Shown here one piece after another: positions 47,821-58,009 of a stretch of 64,000 nt of DNA (position 1 is the first letter of the stretch; each line of letters opens with the position of its first letter). The stretch is from Alloyangia pacifica (GTDB taxonomy: Bacteria > Pseudomonadota > Alphaproteobacteria > Rhodobacterales > Rhodobacteraceae): contig NZ_FOZW01000001.1 of NCBI RefSeq assembly GCF_900116195.1, positions 186,001 to 250,000 on the forward strand, written 5' to 3'. Below the pieces are notes generated by a model, which made no database searches, was not told where the DNA came from, and saw nothing but the letters and a program-made list of their open reading frames with translations. Made by a program: the position numbers and the translations under genes.

Positions 47821-48441
47821 TCAGCCCATTGCGGCGATCAGGGACTTCAGCGTGGCGGCGGGATCTTCGGTGTTCCAGATCTCCTCACCGATGGAGATGA
47901 AGTCGGACACCGGGGCAAGCTTCGCCATCAGCTCCGGGGTCAGCCCGCCCTCGGCCACGACCGGCACCTCGATCATCTGCGACCACCATTCGAAGATCTC
48001 GAAATCGGCCAGCGTGCCGTCGCCGAGCGCCTCGCCGCTGAGCGGGCCGAAGGCGACGTAGTCCGCCCCCGCCTCGCCGGCGACCATGCCGTCATGGCGC
48101 GAGCTGCCGCAGAAGGCGCCGACGATGGCGTCGGGGCCGAGGTCCTTGCGCGCGGCGCGCACCGAGCGCGAGCCGTCGGTCAGATGCACGCCGTCGAGCC
48201 CAAGGCGCTGCGCCAGCACCACATGGGTGTCGATCACCAGCGCGATGTCGTAGCGATGTGCCAGCTCACGCACCACGTCCGCGGCGCGCAGCAACCGGTC
48301 CTCGTCGCGGGTGGCGAGCGAGAGCCGCATGCAGGCGATCTCGGCAGCATCGAGCACCGAGGAGAGCTTGTCCGGGAAGCTCGAGAGGTCGAACTCCGGC
48401 GGGGTGACAAGATAGAGCTGAGGCTGGTCTGCTTCGGCCAT
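47821..48441 (-). CDS. ThiE/TenI-like thiamine phosphate synthase family protein
   Basis: 206 residues with a TIM-barrel of the thiamine phosphate synthase family (LYLVTP start, GLDGVHLT, ADYVAFGPL, VPVVAEGGL). Two functional signatures are not standard: GQxD after VHL is replaced by TDGSR, and the threonine-rich TxTK phosphate loop after FGP is SGEAL. It may be a TenI-like or otherwise diverged enzyme rather than a true ThiE. No other thi genes are near. The ATG has AGGAG upstream. Confidence 0.78.
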   Translation of the reverse strand: MAEADQPQLYLVTPPEFDLSSFPDKLSSVLDAAEIACMRLSLATRDEDRLLRAADVVRELAHRYDIALVIDTHVVLAQRLGLDGVHLTDGSRSVRAARKDLGPDAIVGAFCGSSRHDGMVAGEAGADYVAFGPLSGEALGDGTLADFEIFEWWSQMIEVPVVAEGGLTPELMAKLAPVSDFISIGEEIWNTEDPAATLKSLIAAMG

Positions 48442-48509
48442 GGCGCGGCTCCTGACGTGAGAATTGCGCTCCTATATCGTGCCTTTAGGGCGCACGGAAG
48501 GGGGCAGCG

Positions 48510-48839
48510 TCATTTCGGTGGCAGGCTTCGAACGAAGCTCAGGGCAAGTGCGGTGAGCCGGGCGCGGGTGGCATCGTCGGCCATGGCCTCGGGGCTGGCC
48601 TCGACGTAGCCGCCCATGCGCCTGCCGCCCATGATCGCGGGGCCGACATCCGCGAGCGCGGCCGCCGCGTCCTGTGCCTCCTTGCCCACCCGGTAGAGCC
48701 CGCCCTCGGCCCGCACGCCGCAGATCATGTTGCCGTCGAGCAGGAAACACAGGGCACCGAACATGCGTTTCTCGCTCAGGCCGGGCAATGGGCCGAGGTC
48801 ATCACGGACGATCTCGGCGAGGCCTTCATCGTAGCTCAT
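48510..48839 (-). CDS. TfoX/Sxy N-terminal domain protein
   Basis: 109 residues matching the TfoX N-terminal domain: LSEKRMFGALCFLLDGNMICGV and then LYRVGKE. In gamma-proteobacteria TfoX controls competence, but single-domain forms are widespread in alphaproteobacteria with no proven role. The ribosome binding site GGAGGG is close to the ATG. Confidence 0.85.
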   Translation of the reverse strand: MSYDEGLAEIVRDDLGPLPGLSEKRMFGALCFLLDGNMICGVRAEGGLYRVGKEAQDAAAALADVGPAIMGGRRMGGYVEASPEAMADDATRARLTALALSFVRSLPPK

Positions 48840-48874
48840 ACGTCCCTCCGATGCTGCGCCCAGCTTAGCCCTCG

Positions 48875-48910
48875 GAGGCCTCCGGCGGGGATATTTTTGC
48901 CATGTGGAAG
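48875..48910 (+). repeat. Intergenic repeat copy (CCTCCGGCGGGGATATTTTT)
   Basis: GGCCTCCGGCGGGGATATTT followed by a CATGTGGAAG segment, similar to the copy at 23811-23845. It lies between two minus-strand genes. Confidence 0.5.
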
Positions 48911-48920
48911 CGCAGGGCGT

Positions 48921-49436
48921 TCAGTGCCGGGGGAAGGCGTAGCGGAAGACGTCGTTGGGATAGGCTTCTTCGCCGATGCGGAAGTAGGTCCGGCCGATCC
49001 GCTCGAAACCCTGCGCCTGGTAAAAGGCGATGGCGGGGGTGTTCTCGGAGTTGGTTGCCAGCCAGACGGAGGGTGCATCGAGCGCCAGCGCCGCGCCGAG
49101 ACCGGCCTGCAGCAGGTTGCGGCCGATGCCGTGGCCCTTGTGGCGGGGCTGCACGTAGAGCGTGGTGATCTCGGTATCAGAGCAGCCGGGCAGCGGCCCG
49201 GGCGCGCCCTGCGAGAGCCGCAGGAAGCCGTCGATTCCCTCCTCGTTCTGGCTGACGATGAAACGCTCGGCGGGCAGCGCCAGCCAGCGCTCGAAGTTCG
49301 CCCGGGTGAAGGTATCCAGCGCATAGTCGGCGAATTCCGCCGTCACGCCGCGGCGGATATAGGTGCCGAGCCAGACCTCGATCGAGAGGGCGGCAAGGGC
49401 GGAGGCATCTTCGGGGCGGGCGTCTCTGAGGGTCAT
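48921..49436 (-). CDS. GNAT acetyltransferase
   Basis: 171 residues with the GNAT core: VQPRHKGHGIGRNLLQAGL is the acetyl-CoA loop and NTPAIAFYQAQGFERIGRTYF the C-terminal part. The substrate is unknown. It is divergent from the TrmJ-like gene. Confidence 0.87.
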   Translation of the reverse strand: MTLRDARPEDASALAALSIEVWLGTYIRRGVTAEFADYALDTFTRANFERWLALPAERFIVSQNEEGIDGFLRLSQGAPGPLPGCSDTEITTLYVQPRHKGHGIGRNLLQAGLGAALALDAPSVWLATNSENTPAIAFYQAQGFERIGRTYFRIGEEAYPNDVFRYAFPRH

Positions 49437-49593
49437 CGGGGCTCCGGTTATCGGCTCTCGTCCCTCTTGGCAGTCGCGGCGGTGCGCAGCAAGCTCTTGG
49501 GGCGAGGCGAGACAAATCGGGGCGGGGACCTGTCGCTTTCTTGCTCTTCGCGCCGCACGGGACTATGCGGAAGCCGGATTTACGGAGTTTGTC

Positions 49594-50337
49594 ATGCCGA
49601 GCGAGACGAGGCAGCCCGCATTCGTGCTGGTGCGGCCGCAGATGGGCGAGAATATCGGGGCCGCGTCGCGGGCCATGTGGAATTTCGGGCTGGACCGGAT
49701 GCGTCTGGTGAGCCCGCGCGACGGCTGGCCGAACCCGTCGGCCGTGGCCATGGCCTCGGGGGCCGGGCGTTTGCTGGACGAGGCGCAGCTGGTCGAGACC
49801 ACGGCGCAGGCGGTCGAGGATTGCGACCTGGTGTTTGCCACCACCGCACGGATGCGCGGGCTCACCAAGCCGGTCTATTCGCCCGAGCAGGCGATGAAGG
49901 AGGCGGCGGAGCGCATCGCGCAGGGCGGCAAGGTCGCGGTGATGTTCGGCCCCGAGCGCGCCGGTCTGGAAAACTCCGACGTGGCTCTGGCCAATGCGCT
50001 GATCAACGTTCCGGTGAACCCCGAGTTCCCCTCGCTCAACCTCGCGCAATGCGTGCTGCTCTGCGCCTATGAATGGCAGCGGGCGTCCTCGGAGATCGAG
50101 GCGCTGCGGGTCGAGATGGCGGGGGCCGAATGGGCCAGCGGCATCGAGGTCGAGAAGCTGGCCGAGCACTACGAGGAGCGGCTCACCGAGGCGGGGTTCT
50201 TCTTCCCCGAGCACAAGGCCGAGAGCATGAAGCTCACGCTTCGGAATCTCTGGAGCCGCATGCCGCTGACCCGCGAGGACGTGAAGACCCTGCACGGGGT
50301 GATGCGCCAGATGGTGCGCTGGAAAGAGCGCGGCTGA
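49594..50337 (+). CDS. trmJ: SPOUT RNA methyltransferase, TrmJ-like
   Basis: Transfers a methyl group to tRNA; TrmJ modifies the ribose at position 32. The 247-residue protein has the SPOUT knot: FVLVRPQMGENIGAASRAMWNFG at the N-terminus, VMFGPERAGLENSDVALAN and PSLNLAQCVLLCAYEW. ATG 49594 follows CGGAG; longer in-frame starts at 49363 and beyond have no support. The exact target is inferred from family. Confidence 0.87.
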   Translation: MPSETRQPAFVLVRPQMGENIGAASRAMWNFGLDRMRLVSPRDGWPNPSAVAMASGAGRLLDEAQLVETTAQAVEDCDLVFATTARMRGLTKPVYSPEQAMKEAAERIAQGGKVAVMFGPERAGLENSDVALANALINVPVNPEFPSLNLAQCVLLCAYEWQRASSEIEALRVEMAGAEWASGIEVEKLAEHYEERLTEAGFFFPEHKAESMKLTLRNLWSRMPLTREDVKTLHGVMRQMVRWKERG

Positions 50338-50417
50338 CCCGCGCAGGTTGCTTGAAGGCGGCTTGATGGGGCGCAGGCGCCCCCCTATCGTCGCCGCGAC
50401 GGATGTAGGAGAAGACC

Positions 50418-51560
50418 ATGGCCGGAAACCGCAAGCTCTTTGAAGAGGTTGGGGCGGAGACCCCGAAGGCCGCCCCGGCGGGCGGCATGATCGACAAGGG
50501 GCGCGGCGGCGCGCGCGGCGCGATCCGGGTCTGGTTGATGCTGCTCTTCGTACTGGTGATGGCGATGATCGTGGTCGGCGGGCTGACCCGGCTGACCGAC
50601 AGCGGCCTGTCGATCACCGAATGGAAGCCGCTGCACGGCGCCATCCCGCCGCTGAACGAGGCCGAGTGGCAGGAGGAATTCACCCTCTACCAGCAGATCC
50701 CGCAATACGAGCTGATCAACAAGGGCATGACCCTGGCGGAGTTCAAGGGCATCTACTGGTGGGAATGGGGCCACCGGCAGCTCGGCCGGGTGATCGGCCT
50801 GGTCTGGGCGCTCGGCTTCCTCGTCTTCCTCGTGGCACGGCAAATTCCGACAGGCTGGACCGGCCGGCTGCTGCTTCTGGGCGCGCTCGGTGGGCTGCAG
50901 GGAGCCGTGGGCTGGTGGATGGTCTCCTCGGGGCTCGTGGGCGACATGATCGCCGTGGCCTCCTACCGGCTGGCGACACACCTTGGTCTCGCCTTCATCA
51001 TCCTCGGTTTCATCGCTTGGGACATCTTCCTGCTGGGTCGGCAGGAGCGGGACCTGATGCAGGCGCGCCGCCTGCGCGAGCCGAAGCTCTTTTCCATGTC
51101 GACCGGCCTGCTGCACGCCGCCTTCCTGCAAATCCTTCTGGGTGCGCTGGTGGCCGGGATCGACGCGGGCCGCTCGTTCACCGACTGGCCGCTGATGGCG
51201 GGCGGCTTCTTCCCGCCGCAGCCCTTCGACCTGGTGCCGGTCTGGCGCAACTTCTTCGAGGACCCGGGCCTCGTGCAGTTCATGCACCGGATGATGGGTT
51301 ATCTGGTGTTCATCTTCGGCGTGGTGGTCTGGCTGCGGGGCCGCAAGTCGGCCAATGCCGACACCCGCTTCCGCTTCAATGCGGTCATGGCGATGCTCTG
51401 CGTGCAGGTGGTGCTGGGCATCGCCACGGTGCTCTACATCGCGCCCTGGCACATCGCGATCACCCACCAGCTCGGGGCCGTGGTGCTCTGGGTGCTGATC
51501 CTGCGCGCGCGGTTCGGCGCGCAATTCCCGAAAACCCAATCGATCCGCGAGGCCCGCTGA
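50418..51560 (+). CDS. ctaA: Heme A synthase
   Basis: Oxidises heme O to heme A for the aa3 cytochrome oxidase, using two heme-binding halves. The 380-residue protein has eight membrane helices. The conserved histidines are visible in GHRQLGRVIG, THLGLAFII, HRMMGYLVF and HQLGAVVLW. The N-terminal LTRLTDSGLSITEWKP segment is typical of the alphaproteobacterial type. The stop is one base from the next gene's ATG. Confidence 0.94.
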   Translation: MAGNRKLFEEVGAETPKAAPAGGMIDKGRGGARGAIRVWLMLLFVLVMAMIVVGGLTRLTDSGLSITEWKPLHGAIPPLNEAEWQEEFTLYQQIPQYELINKGMTLAEFKGIYWWEWGHRQLGRVIGLVWALGFLVFLVARQIPTGWTGRLLLLGALGGLQGAVGWWMVSSGLVGDMIAVASYRLATHLGLAFIILGFIAWDIFLLGRQERDLMQARRLREPKLFSMSTGLLHAAFLQILLGALVAGIDAGRSFTDWPLMAGGFFPPQPFDLVPVWRNFFEDPGLVQFMHRMMGYLVFIFGVVVWLRGRKSANADTRFRFNAVMAMLCVQVVLGIATVLYIAPWHIAITHQLGAVVLWVLILRARFGAQFPKTQSIREAR

Positions 51561-51561
51561 G

Positions 51562-53034
51562 ATGAGTGCATTTGATGATCTGATGGCGTTCCAGCGCGAG
51601 ACCGGGGCGCTGGCGCAGGTGGCCGGACGCCTTGGCTGGGACCAGGAGACCACCATGCCGCATGGCGCGGCGGAGCAGAGATCCGAGGAAACCGCGGCGC
51701 TGGAGAGCGTGCTGCACGCCCGCCGGACCGATCCGCGCGTCGGCGAGTGGCTGGCGGCGATCGACGCCGGGGCGCTCGACGAAGTGGGGCAGGCGCAGCT
51801 GCGGCACATCACGCGCAGCTTCACACGCGCGGGCCGCGTGCCGGGCAAGCTGGCGGCGGATCTGGCGCGGCTGACCAGCCGGGCGCATCGCATCTGGGCC
51901 GAGGCGCGGGCTGATGACAATTTCGCCGCCTTTGCGCCGGTGCTTCGGGATGTCGTTGCACTGAAGCGCGAAGAGGGCGCGGCGCTGGCGGCGGGCGGTG
52001 ATGTCTATGACGCGCTGCTCGACGACTACGAGCCCGGCGCCACGGCGCAACAGCTGTCGGACATGTTCGGCGCGTTGCGTCCGCGTCTCGTGGCGCTGCG
52101 GCAGGCAATCCTCGAGCGGCCCGCGCCGAAGCCGCTCAGCGGTACCTATGACGACGCCGCGCAGATGGCTCTGGCGCAGAAGCTGGCCGAGACTTTCGGC
52201 TACGACATGTCCCGGGGGCGGCTCGACAAGGCGGTGCACCCGTTCAGCTCGGGCAGCGGCGACGACGTGCGGATCACCACGCGGACCAATCCGCTCGATC
52301 CCTTCAACTGCATCTACTCGACCATCCACGAGACCGGCCACGCCGCCTACGAACAGGCGATTGCTCCGGCCTACCGCTTCACGCCGCTCGGCGAGGGCGT
52401 GTCGATGGGCGTGCATGAAAGCCAGAGCCGCATCTATGAGAACCAGCTTGGCCGCTCGCGCGCCTTCACCGGCTGGTTGCACGGGCAGATGCGGGCGCAG
52501 TTCGGCGACCTGGGGCTCGATCCCGAAGCGTTCTACGCGAGCGTCAATTCGGTGCAGAACAATTACATCCGAACCGAGTCCGACGAGGTTCAGTACAATC
52601 TCCATGTGTTGCTGCGTTTCGATCTCGAGCGCGCGCTGATCTCAGGTGATCTGGCCGTCGACGATCTCGAGGCGGCGTGGAACGAGCGCTTCGCGGCGGA
52701 CTTCGGCTTTGCCGTGGACAAGGCCTCGGACGGGGTGCTGCAGGATGTGCACTGGTCGGCCGGGCTGTTCGGCTACTTCCCGACATATAGCCTTGGCAAT
52801 GTCTACGCCGGCTGCCTGAACAAGGCGCTGCGGCAGGCCGTGCCGGACCTTGACGCGCAGATGGCGGCTGGTGATCTCGGCGCGGCGACGGGCTGGTTGC
52901 GCGAGAACGTGCAGCGCCACGGTGGGCTCTATACCCCGCGCGAGGTGATCGAGCGGGCCTGCGGCTTCGCTCCTTCGGAGGCCCCGCTGCTGGAGTACCT
53001 GGAAGCCAAGTTCGGCGATCTCTACGCGCTTTGA
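51562..53034 (+). CDS. M32-family metallocarboxypeptidase
   Basis: Carboxypeptidase Taq type, 490 residues, removes C-terminal amino acids. The zinc site HETGH lies in STIHETGHAAYEQ (about residue 255), and the third ligand region is GVSMGVHESQSRIYENQ. A soluble, all-helical cytosolic protein. A strong terminator follows. Confidence 0.93.
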   Translation: MSAFDDLMAFQRETGALAQVAGRLGWDQETTMPHGAAEQRSEETAALESVLHARRTDPRVGEWLAAIDAGALDEVGQAQLRHITRSFTRAGRVPGKLAADLARLTSRAHRIWAEARADDNFAAFAPVLRDVVALKREEGAALAAGGDVYDALLDDYEPGATAQQLSDMFGALRPRLVALRQAILERPAPKPLSGTYDDAAQMALAQKLAETFGYDMSRGRLDKAVHPFSSGSGDDVRITTRTNPLDPFNCIYSTIHETGHAAYEQAIAPAYRFTPLGEGVSMGVHESQSRIYENQLGRSRAFTGWLHGQMRAQFGDLGLDPEAFYASVNSVQNNYIRTESDEVQYNLHVLLRFDLERALISGDLAVDDLEAAWNERFAADFGFAVDKASDGVLQDVHWSAGLFGYFPTYSLGNVYAGCLNKALRQAVPDLDAQMAAGDLGAATGWLRENVQRHGGLYTPREVIERACGFAPSEAPLLEYLEAKFGDLYAL

Positions 53035-53054
53035 CAGGCATCCGGACAGGACGG

Positions 53055-53082
53055 AAAAAGCGGCCCCTCGGGGCCGCTTTTG
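53055..53082 (+). terminator. Terminator after the M32 carboxypeptidase gene
   Basis: AAAAGCGGCCCC pairs with GGGGCCGCTTTT around TC, with an A-run before and a T-run after, so it can also serve the convergent minus-strand gene. Confidence 0.88.
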
Positions 53083-53107
53083 GTTTTCCGTGAGTGGTAG
53101 TTTGTTC

Positions 53108-53497
53108 TCAGGCGGGCTCCGGCGGGAGAGCCGCGTTGAGACTGAACCTGCCGCCGCCGAAAATGATCAGCGGAAGGGCCAGGAAGACGACGATGAACGA
53201 CCCGTGCATGGCTGTGATCTGCGGCACGCCGGGAGCTGCGAGCAGCATGTCATGGGCCAGGTAAAGAGCTGTCCCAGAAAGCGCCACGGTCCGCGTGCCG
53301 ACGCCGAGGATCAGCCAGATCGCGATGGAGGCCAGCAGGATGCACATGATCGACGCCGCGAGGCCGGGCAATCTGACCGCGAAAGCGTCTGACAGGGCCG
53401 GGTCACTGACAAAGATATCGAGCGCGACAGTGTGGCCGAGAATTGCCGCAAGCATCACACGCAATGCGCACTGAAAAGAAGGAATTAAGCCAACCAT
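53108..53497 (-). CDS. DoxX-like small membrane protein
   Basis: 129 residues with four predicted membrane helices and the terminal GGGRFSLNA pattern of DoxX-type proteins. A longer start at 53545 would add 16 residues without a ribosome binding site; ATG 53497 has AGCAGGA ahead. DoxX proteins are linked to redox stress in other bacteria; the role here is unknown. It lies downstream of a LysR gene on the same strand. Confidence 0.65.
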   Translation of the reverse strand: MVGLIPSFQCALRVMLAAILGHTVALDIFVSDPALSDAFAVRLPGLAASIMCILLASIAIWLILGVGTRTVALSGTALYLAHDMLLAAPGVPQITAMHGSFIVVFLALPLIIFGGGRFSLNAALPPEPA

Positions 53498-53615
53498 AGT
53501 CCTGCTCTCGTAGACCGGAATCAAATGGTCCGGTTCTTTACACATTCACAGTGTTACATTCGATCATCACAAAACCAAGCAGGAATTGTTCAATGCTAAC
53601 TTTGCGTAAACCAAC

Positions 53616-54476
53616 CTAGAAGTCTTCTCCCCCCTGTTCTGGTTGAGCTTCAAAGCGTTCAAAACATTGAATAATCCAGTCTACGGCCCGGCGCATCCCG
53701 GAGTCGGAGCGACGGCTCTCGTGATAGAACAGCCAACATTCCAGAGTCTCGGGAGCGATGTCGGGGTGCAGCGGTTCTAGACCGGGGGTCTTGCGCGCAA
53801 GGAGATCCGGAAGCGGCCCGGCCATTTGCGTGCTCTGCATGAGCGCGTGCAGGGCGATGAAGTTGTCCACCCGGATTTTCGGGTCCTTGCCGAAGGCGTC
53901 GTAGGCTTGCCGCAGGATGCGCGAGCGGCTCGGGGTGACGTTCAGCCCGGCCCATTCTCCGTCCGGCTGGGAGTTGACGAACCGATAGGGGCGAAATCTC
54001 ATCTTGCCGGCCTTGCGGGCCACGATGCGGCCCTGGTCGGGGCGGCCGAACTGAACCACCAGATCGTTCTCGCCCAGGCCTTCGCGCTGCCGGCGTTCGG
54101 TCACGGTCAGCTGGACACCGGGCAACAACTCTGCCTGAGCTCCGAGGCTGGGAAACAGCACCAGAGAGGCGATGATCGGCGACGCACCCAGGCTCAGTGT
54201 GACCGTGTCGACGTCGAGCCCGACACCATGGTTGTTCAGGGTGGACTTGAGCTGACCGTCGAAGTTTTGCGCGACATTGATCAATTCGCGCACCGCCTCC
54301 GAGGGGCGCCAGCCGTCTGCGGTTTTCACGAAGGCCGGGACGCCGAGCGTCTCCGACAGGCGCTCGATCCGGCGGGAAACGGTCGCGGTGTTGGTCCCGA
54401 GGAGCTTGGCTGCAGCGGTCATCGTGCCGGTCTTGGACAGTGCGACAAGGAACCGGAGGTCGTCCCAATTGTTCAT
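53616..54476 (-). CDS. LysR-family transcriptional regulator
   Basis: 286 residues. The N-terminal winged helix-turn-helix reads LRFLVALSKTGTMTAAAKLLGTNTATVSRRIERLSETLG, followed by a linker and a substrate-binding domain with VTLSLGASPIIASLVL. It probably controls neighbouring or unlinked genes; the DoxX-like gene downstream is the nearest candidate. Confidence 0.9.
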   Translation of the reverse strand: MNNWDDLRFLVALSKTGTMTAAAKLLGTNTATVSRRIERLSETLGVPAFVKTADGWRPSEAVRELINVAQNFDGQLKSTLNNHGVGLDVDTVTLSLGASPIIASLVLFPSLGAQAELLPGVQLTVTERRQREGLGENDLVVQFGRPDQGRIVARKAGKMRFRPYRFVNSQPDGEWAGLNVTPSRSRILRQAYDAFGKDPKIRVDNFIALHALMQSTQMAGPLPDLLARKTPGLEPLHPDIAPETLECWLFYHESRRSDSGMRRAVDWIIQCFERFEAQPEQGGEDF

Positions 54477-54658
54477 GGTATCTTATGTAACTCGGAATTC
54501 TGGGTCGGCTGAGCACGCGGCCGTCTACCTGTGATTGTGAAGACGTTGGTTTGCGCTCTTATTGGTGGTGCATGATTAATCTAGGACATTGCTTCAAGCG
54601 TGCAAGGTTGGGAGCTTGAGAGATTTGTCGTGTTTTGTGTCAGATTGACGTTTGGGAA

Positions 54659-54692
54659 AGAAAAACGCCGCGTCCCAATGGAAACGCGGCGT
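54659..54692 (-). terminator. Terminator of purL
   Basis: On the minus strand ACGCCGCGT and ACGCGGCGT form a nine-base stem with a ten-base loop (54665-54692) followed by TTTTTCTTTC. It is about 70 bases after the purL stop. The rest of 54477-54763 holds no gene. Confidence 0.85.
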
Positions 54693-54763
54693 CTGAGGGG
54701 CGAGAACCCGCCGAAAGCGACGGCACCAATGAGCCGGACCCCGCCGAAGCGGAGCCGTCGGTC

Positions 54764-56923
54764 TCAGCCGAAGAACTCGGCGAAGCTGCCACGGTAGGCG
54801 GCGGCAAGCTCCGAGAGCGGCGCTTCGCTGCTGCCGAAGCGCACCGTGTCGCCGGTGAACTTGCCGACCGTGGTCAGTGTCACGCCAGCGGCGGAAGCTG
54901 CGGTCATCAGCGCCTCGGCGGCGTCGAAGTTGCAGGCGATCAGGTAGCGGCCCTGATCCTCGCCGAAGAGAGTCGGAGTGTCCGCCACGTCGAGCTGAAC
55001 GCCGACGCCCGAGGCCTCGGCCATCTCGAAGGCCGCCATGGCAAGCCCGCCGTCCGACAGGTCGCAGCAGCTGCGGATCCAGTCACGGTTGGCTAGGATG
55101 AACTCGCCGTTCCGGCGCTCGGCCTCGAGGTCGACCGCCGGGGCGTCGCCTTCCTCGCGGTTGAAGACCTCTGCGAGCAGGGCCGACTGACCGAGGTGGC
55201 CGGCGGTATCGCCGACCAGCAGTGCGACGTGGCCTTCGCGGGCATAGCCGAGGATCGGCTCTTCGCCGGCGGCGATCAGGCCCACGGCGCCGATGGTCGG
55301 CGTCGGCAGGATCGGCTCGCCGTCGGTCTCGTTGTAGAGCGAGACGTTGCCCGAGACGATCGGCGTGTCGAGCGCGAGGCAGGCCGCGCCGATGCCGTCG
55401 ATGGCGCCGACGAACTGACCCATGATCTCGGGCTTCTCGGGGTTGCCGAAGTTCATGTTGTCGGTGGTCGCCAGCGGGCGCGCGCCCACGGAGACGAGGT
55501 TGCGGTACGCTTCCGCCACCGCCTGCTTGCCGCCCTCGACCGGGTTGGCGCGCACGTAGCGCGGCGTCACGTCCGAGGAGAAGGCCAGCTTCTTGTCGGT
55601 GCCATGCACGCGGATCACGCCGGCACCGAAGCCGGGGATGCGCACGGTGTCGGCCATGACCTGGCTGTCGTACTGCTCGTAGACCCATTCGCGCGAGCAG
55701 TAGTTCGGCGAGGAGACCAGCGCCTTCAGACCGTCGATCGGATCGACACCCGGCACATCGGCCAGCGGTTCGGCGGCGGGGGTGGGGACCCAGGGGCGGT
55801 CATACTCGGGCGCGGTGCCCGAGAGCGCCTTGAGCGGCAGATCGGCTTTCACTTCACCGTTCAGCACGATGAGGAAACGGTCCTCGGCGATGGTCTCGCC
55901 GACGATGGCGAAGTCGAGGTCCCATTTGTCGAAGACCGCCTTGGCCTCGGCTTCCTTCGCCGGGTCGAGCACCATGAGCATGCGCTCCTGGCTCTCCGAG
56001 AGCATCATCTCGTAGGCGGTCATGTTCTTTTCGCGCACCGGCACCTTCTCGAGGTCGAGGCGCACGCCGAGGTTGCCCTTGTCGCCCATTTCCACGGCCG
56101 AGCAGGTCAGGCCCGCAGCGCCCATGTCCTGGATCGAGATTACCGCGCCGGTCTGCATCAGTTCGAGCGTGGCTTCCATCAGGCGCTTTTCGGTGAACGG
56201 GTCGCCGACCTGAACGGTGGGGCGCTTCTCCTCGATGGTCTCGTCGAATTCTGCCGAGGCCATGGTCGCGCCGCCAACGCCGTCACGGCCGGTCTTGGCG
56301 CCGAGGTAAACCACCGGGCGGCCGACGCCCGAGGCCGCGGAGTAGAAGATGGCGTCGGTGTCCGCGAGGCCCGCCGCGAAGGCGTTGACCAGGCAGTTGC
56401 CGTTATAGGCGGGGTGGAAACGGACTTCGCCGCCGACGGTCGGAACGCCGAAGCAGTTGCCGTAGCCGCCGACACCCTCGACCACGCCGTGCACCAGCTG
56501 ACGGGTCTTGTGGTGGTCCTTCTCGCCGAAGGACAGGGCGTTCATCGCCGCGATCGGGCGCGCACCCATGGTGAAGACGTCGCGCAGGATGCCGCCCACG
56601 CCCGTCGCCGCGCCCTGGTAGGGCTCGATGTAGGAGGGATGGTTGTGGCTTTCCATCTTGAAGATGACGGCCTGACCATCGCCGATGTCGACGACGCCGG
56701 CGTTCTCGCCCGGGCCGCAGATGACCTGCGGGCCCTTGGTCGGCAGCTTGCGCAGGTGGATCTTCGAGCTCTTGTAGGAGCAGTGCTCGTTCCACATGGC
56801 CGAGAAGATCCCCAGCTCCGTGAACGTCGGCTCGCGGCCGATGATCTGCAGGATCCGCTCGTATTCATCGGGTTTGATCCCGTGGGCGGCAATGAGCTCT
56901 TCGGTGATGGACGGTTCCTGCAT
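54764..56923 (-). CDS. purL: Phosphoribosylformylglycinamidine synthase subunit PurL
   Basis: ATP-dependent fourth step of purine synthesis, acting with PurQ and PurS. The 719-residue small-type PurL begins with [20 protein letters not shown] and has [15 protein letters not shown] with the catalytic histidine, [14 protein letters not shown] and [14 protein letters not shown]. The ATG follows AGGGGAG. purQ and purS are not in the window. Confidence 0.96.
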   Translation of the reverse strand: MQEPSITEELIAAHGIKPDEYERILQIIGREPTFTELGIFSAMWNEHCSYKSSKIHLRKLPTKGPQVICGPGENAGVVDIGDGQAVIFKMESHNHPSYIEPYQGAATGVGGILRDVFTMGARPIAAMNALSFGEKDHHKTRQLVHGVVEGVGGYGNCFGVPTVGGEVRFHPAYNGNCLVNAFAAGLADTDAIFYSAASGVGRPVVYLGAKTGRDGVGGATMASAEFDETIEEKRPTVQVGDPFTEKRLMEATLELMQTGAVISIQDMGAAGLTCSAVEMGDKGNLGVRLDLEKVPVREKNMTAYEMMLSESQERMLMVLDPAKEAEAKAVFDKWDLDFAIVGETIAEDRFLIVLNGEVKADLPLKALSGTAPEYDRPWVPTPAAEPLADVPGVDPIDGLKALVSSPNYCSREWVYEQYDSQVMADTVRIPGFGAGVIRVHGTDKKLAFSSDVTPRYVRANPVEGGKQAVAEAYRNLVSVGARPLATTDNMNFGNPEKPEIMGQFVGAIDGIGAACLALDTPIVSGNVSLYNETDGEPILPTPTIGAVGLIAAGEEPILGYAREGHVALLVGDTAGHLGQSALLAEVFNREEGDAPAVDLEAERRNGEFILANRDWIRSCCDLSDGGLAMAAFEMAEASGVGVQLDVADTPTLFGEDQGRYLIACNFDAAEALMTAASAAGVTLTTVGKFTGDTVRFGSSEAPLSELAAAYRGSFAEFFG

Positions 56924-56987
56924 CCTGACTCCCCTTAGCGTGGTTGGTGCGCTCTTTAAGGCAAGGGCGGCAAAGGGGGAAGAGGGG

Positions 56988-57848
56988 TCAAGGCCTTCGG
57001 GCGGTCACAAGGTTCATTCTTGCGGGCACTTTGGCCCCTTCGGGCGTCTCATAGGGGGCAAAGGCCTCATGAATGTCATTCTGAATGGCCTGCGCCTGCG
57101 CTTCGGTGGCGCCCTTGTCGCGCATGTGCCGCACGGCGGGGCCGATGCGCGTGGCGAGATCGGCGGCCTTCATGCCCTGCGGCAGACGCAGTTCGGCTTC
57201 CACCGTCTCTATAGAGATGTCGGAAAACCCCGCGCGGGAGAGAATGCCGCGCACCCGCTCCGGATCGCGAAAGGCCATGGGGCCGGGAGCATCGGGATCG
57301 CCGGGGGCGGGCGGGCCGAGGTGTTCCACTGCAGCCTTCATCGGAAGGTCGAACCACGGGTTCTCGTCGATTCCGCGCCAGCAGATGAACGCGAGACGTC
57401 CGCCGGGCTTCAGGAACTGCAGGATATTGGCGAAGGCCGCACCCGGATCGTCGAAGAACATCACGCCCATGCGGGACAGGCACAGGTCCACGGGGGCCTG
57501 CGGCCGCCAGACCTGCGCGTCGGCATGGATGAAATCGGGACGGATGCCGTCCAGCGCCTCGGCGCGGGCGCGGGCCACCTCGAGCAGCGAGGTCGAGACG
57601 TCGATGCCGGTTACATGTCCCTCGGGGGCCACCGCCTCGGCGAGCGCCAGCGTCGTCGCGCCCGCGCCGCAGCCAAGATCGAGGACCAGCTCGCCGGGCT
57701 GCGGCGCGGCGCGGGTGAGGACCAATTCGGAGAGATGTGAATGCAGCGTGTCGAGCTCCTCCCGCATGGCGACCCAGTTGAGGCCGGGTCCTTCGGTCCA
57801 GAAGGCCTGCTGCGCCGTGTTGCCCGGGGAAATCTCATCCGCTGCCAT
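56988..57848 (-). CDS. SAM-dependent methyltransferase
   Basis: 286 residues, class I Rossmann fold. Motif I is [18 protein letters not shown]; later ones are [20 protein letters not shown] and [14 protein letters not shown]. The substrate is unknown. The start was set at 57848 because AGGGAGG lies five bases ahead; longer starts back to 57983 run into the terminator and small RNA region. Confidence 0.87.
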   Translation of the reverse strand: MAADEISPGNTAQQAFWTEGPGLNWVAMREELDTLHSHLSELVLTRAAPQPGELVLDLGCGAGATTLALAEAVAPEGHVTGIDVSTSLLEVARARAEALDGIRPDFIHADAQVWRPQAPVDLCLSRMGVMFFDDPGAAFANILQFLKPGGRLAFICWRGIDENPWFDLPMKAAVEHLGPPAPGDPDAPGPMAFRDPERVRGILSRAGFSDISIETVEAELRLPQGMKAADLATRIGPAVRHMRDKGATEAQAQAIQNDIHEAFAPYETPEGAKVPARMNLVTARRP

Positions 57849-57920
57849 CTCGTCCTCCCTGTTCATGCGGAAGGGTAGCGCAAGACGCGGTCCCGCCGAA
57901 GCAACCTGTTGCGATTCGGC

Positions 57921-58003
57921 AAAAAAAAGGCCGAGCACAAAGCTCGGCCGAAGTCCAACAGGGAGGTTGAAGATGATGCGCACTAGGGCGCTTCAAGCTT
58001 CGT
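57921..58003 (-). ncRNA. Candidate small RNA with CUCCC-loop hairpin and terminator
   Basis: Read on the minus strand: a short hairpin GCGC-CCTAGT-GCGC, then CAAC-CTCCCT-GTTG (57956-57969) which shows an anti-Shine-Dalgarno sequence in its loop, then a terminator stem GGCCGAGC/GCTCGGCC (57929-57949) and eight T residues (57921-57928). The architecture resembles the CUCCC-motif stem-loop ('cuckoo') RNAs of alphaproteobacteria. About 83 bases if started from the promoter below; it could also be cut from the 3' end of the LysR mRNA. Confidence 0.62.
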
Positions 58004-58009
58004 GTGCTG

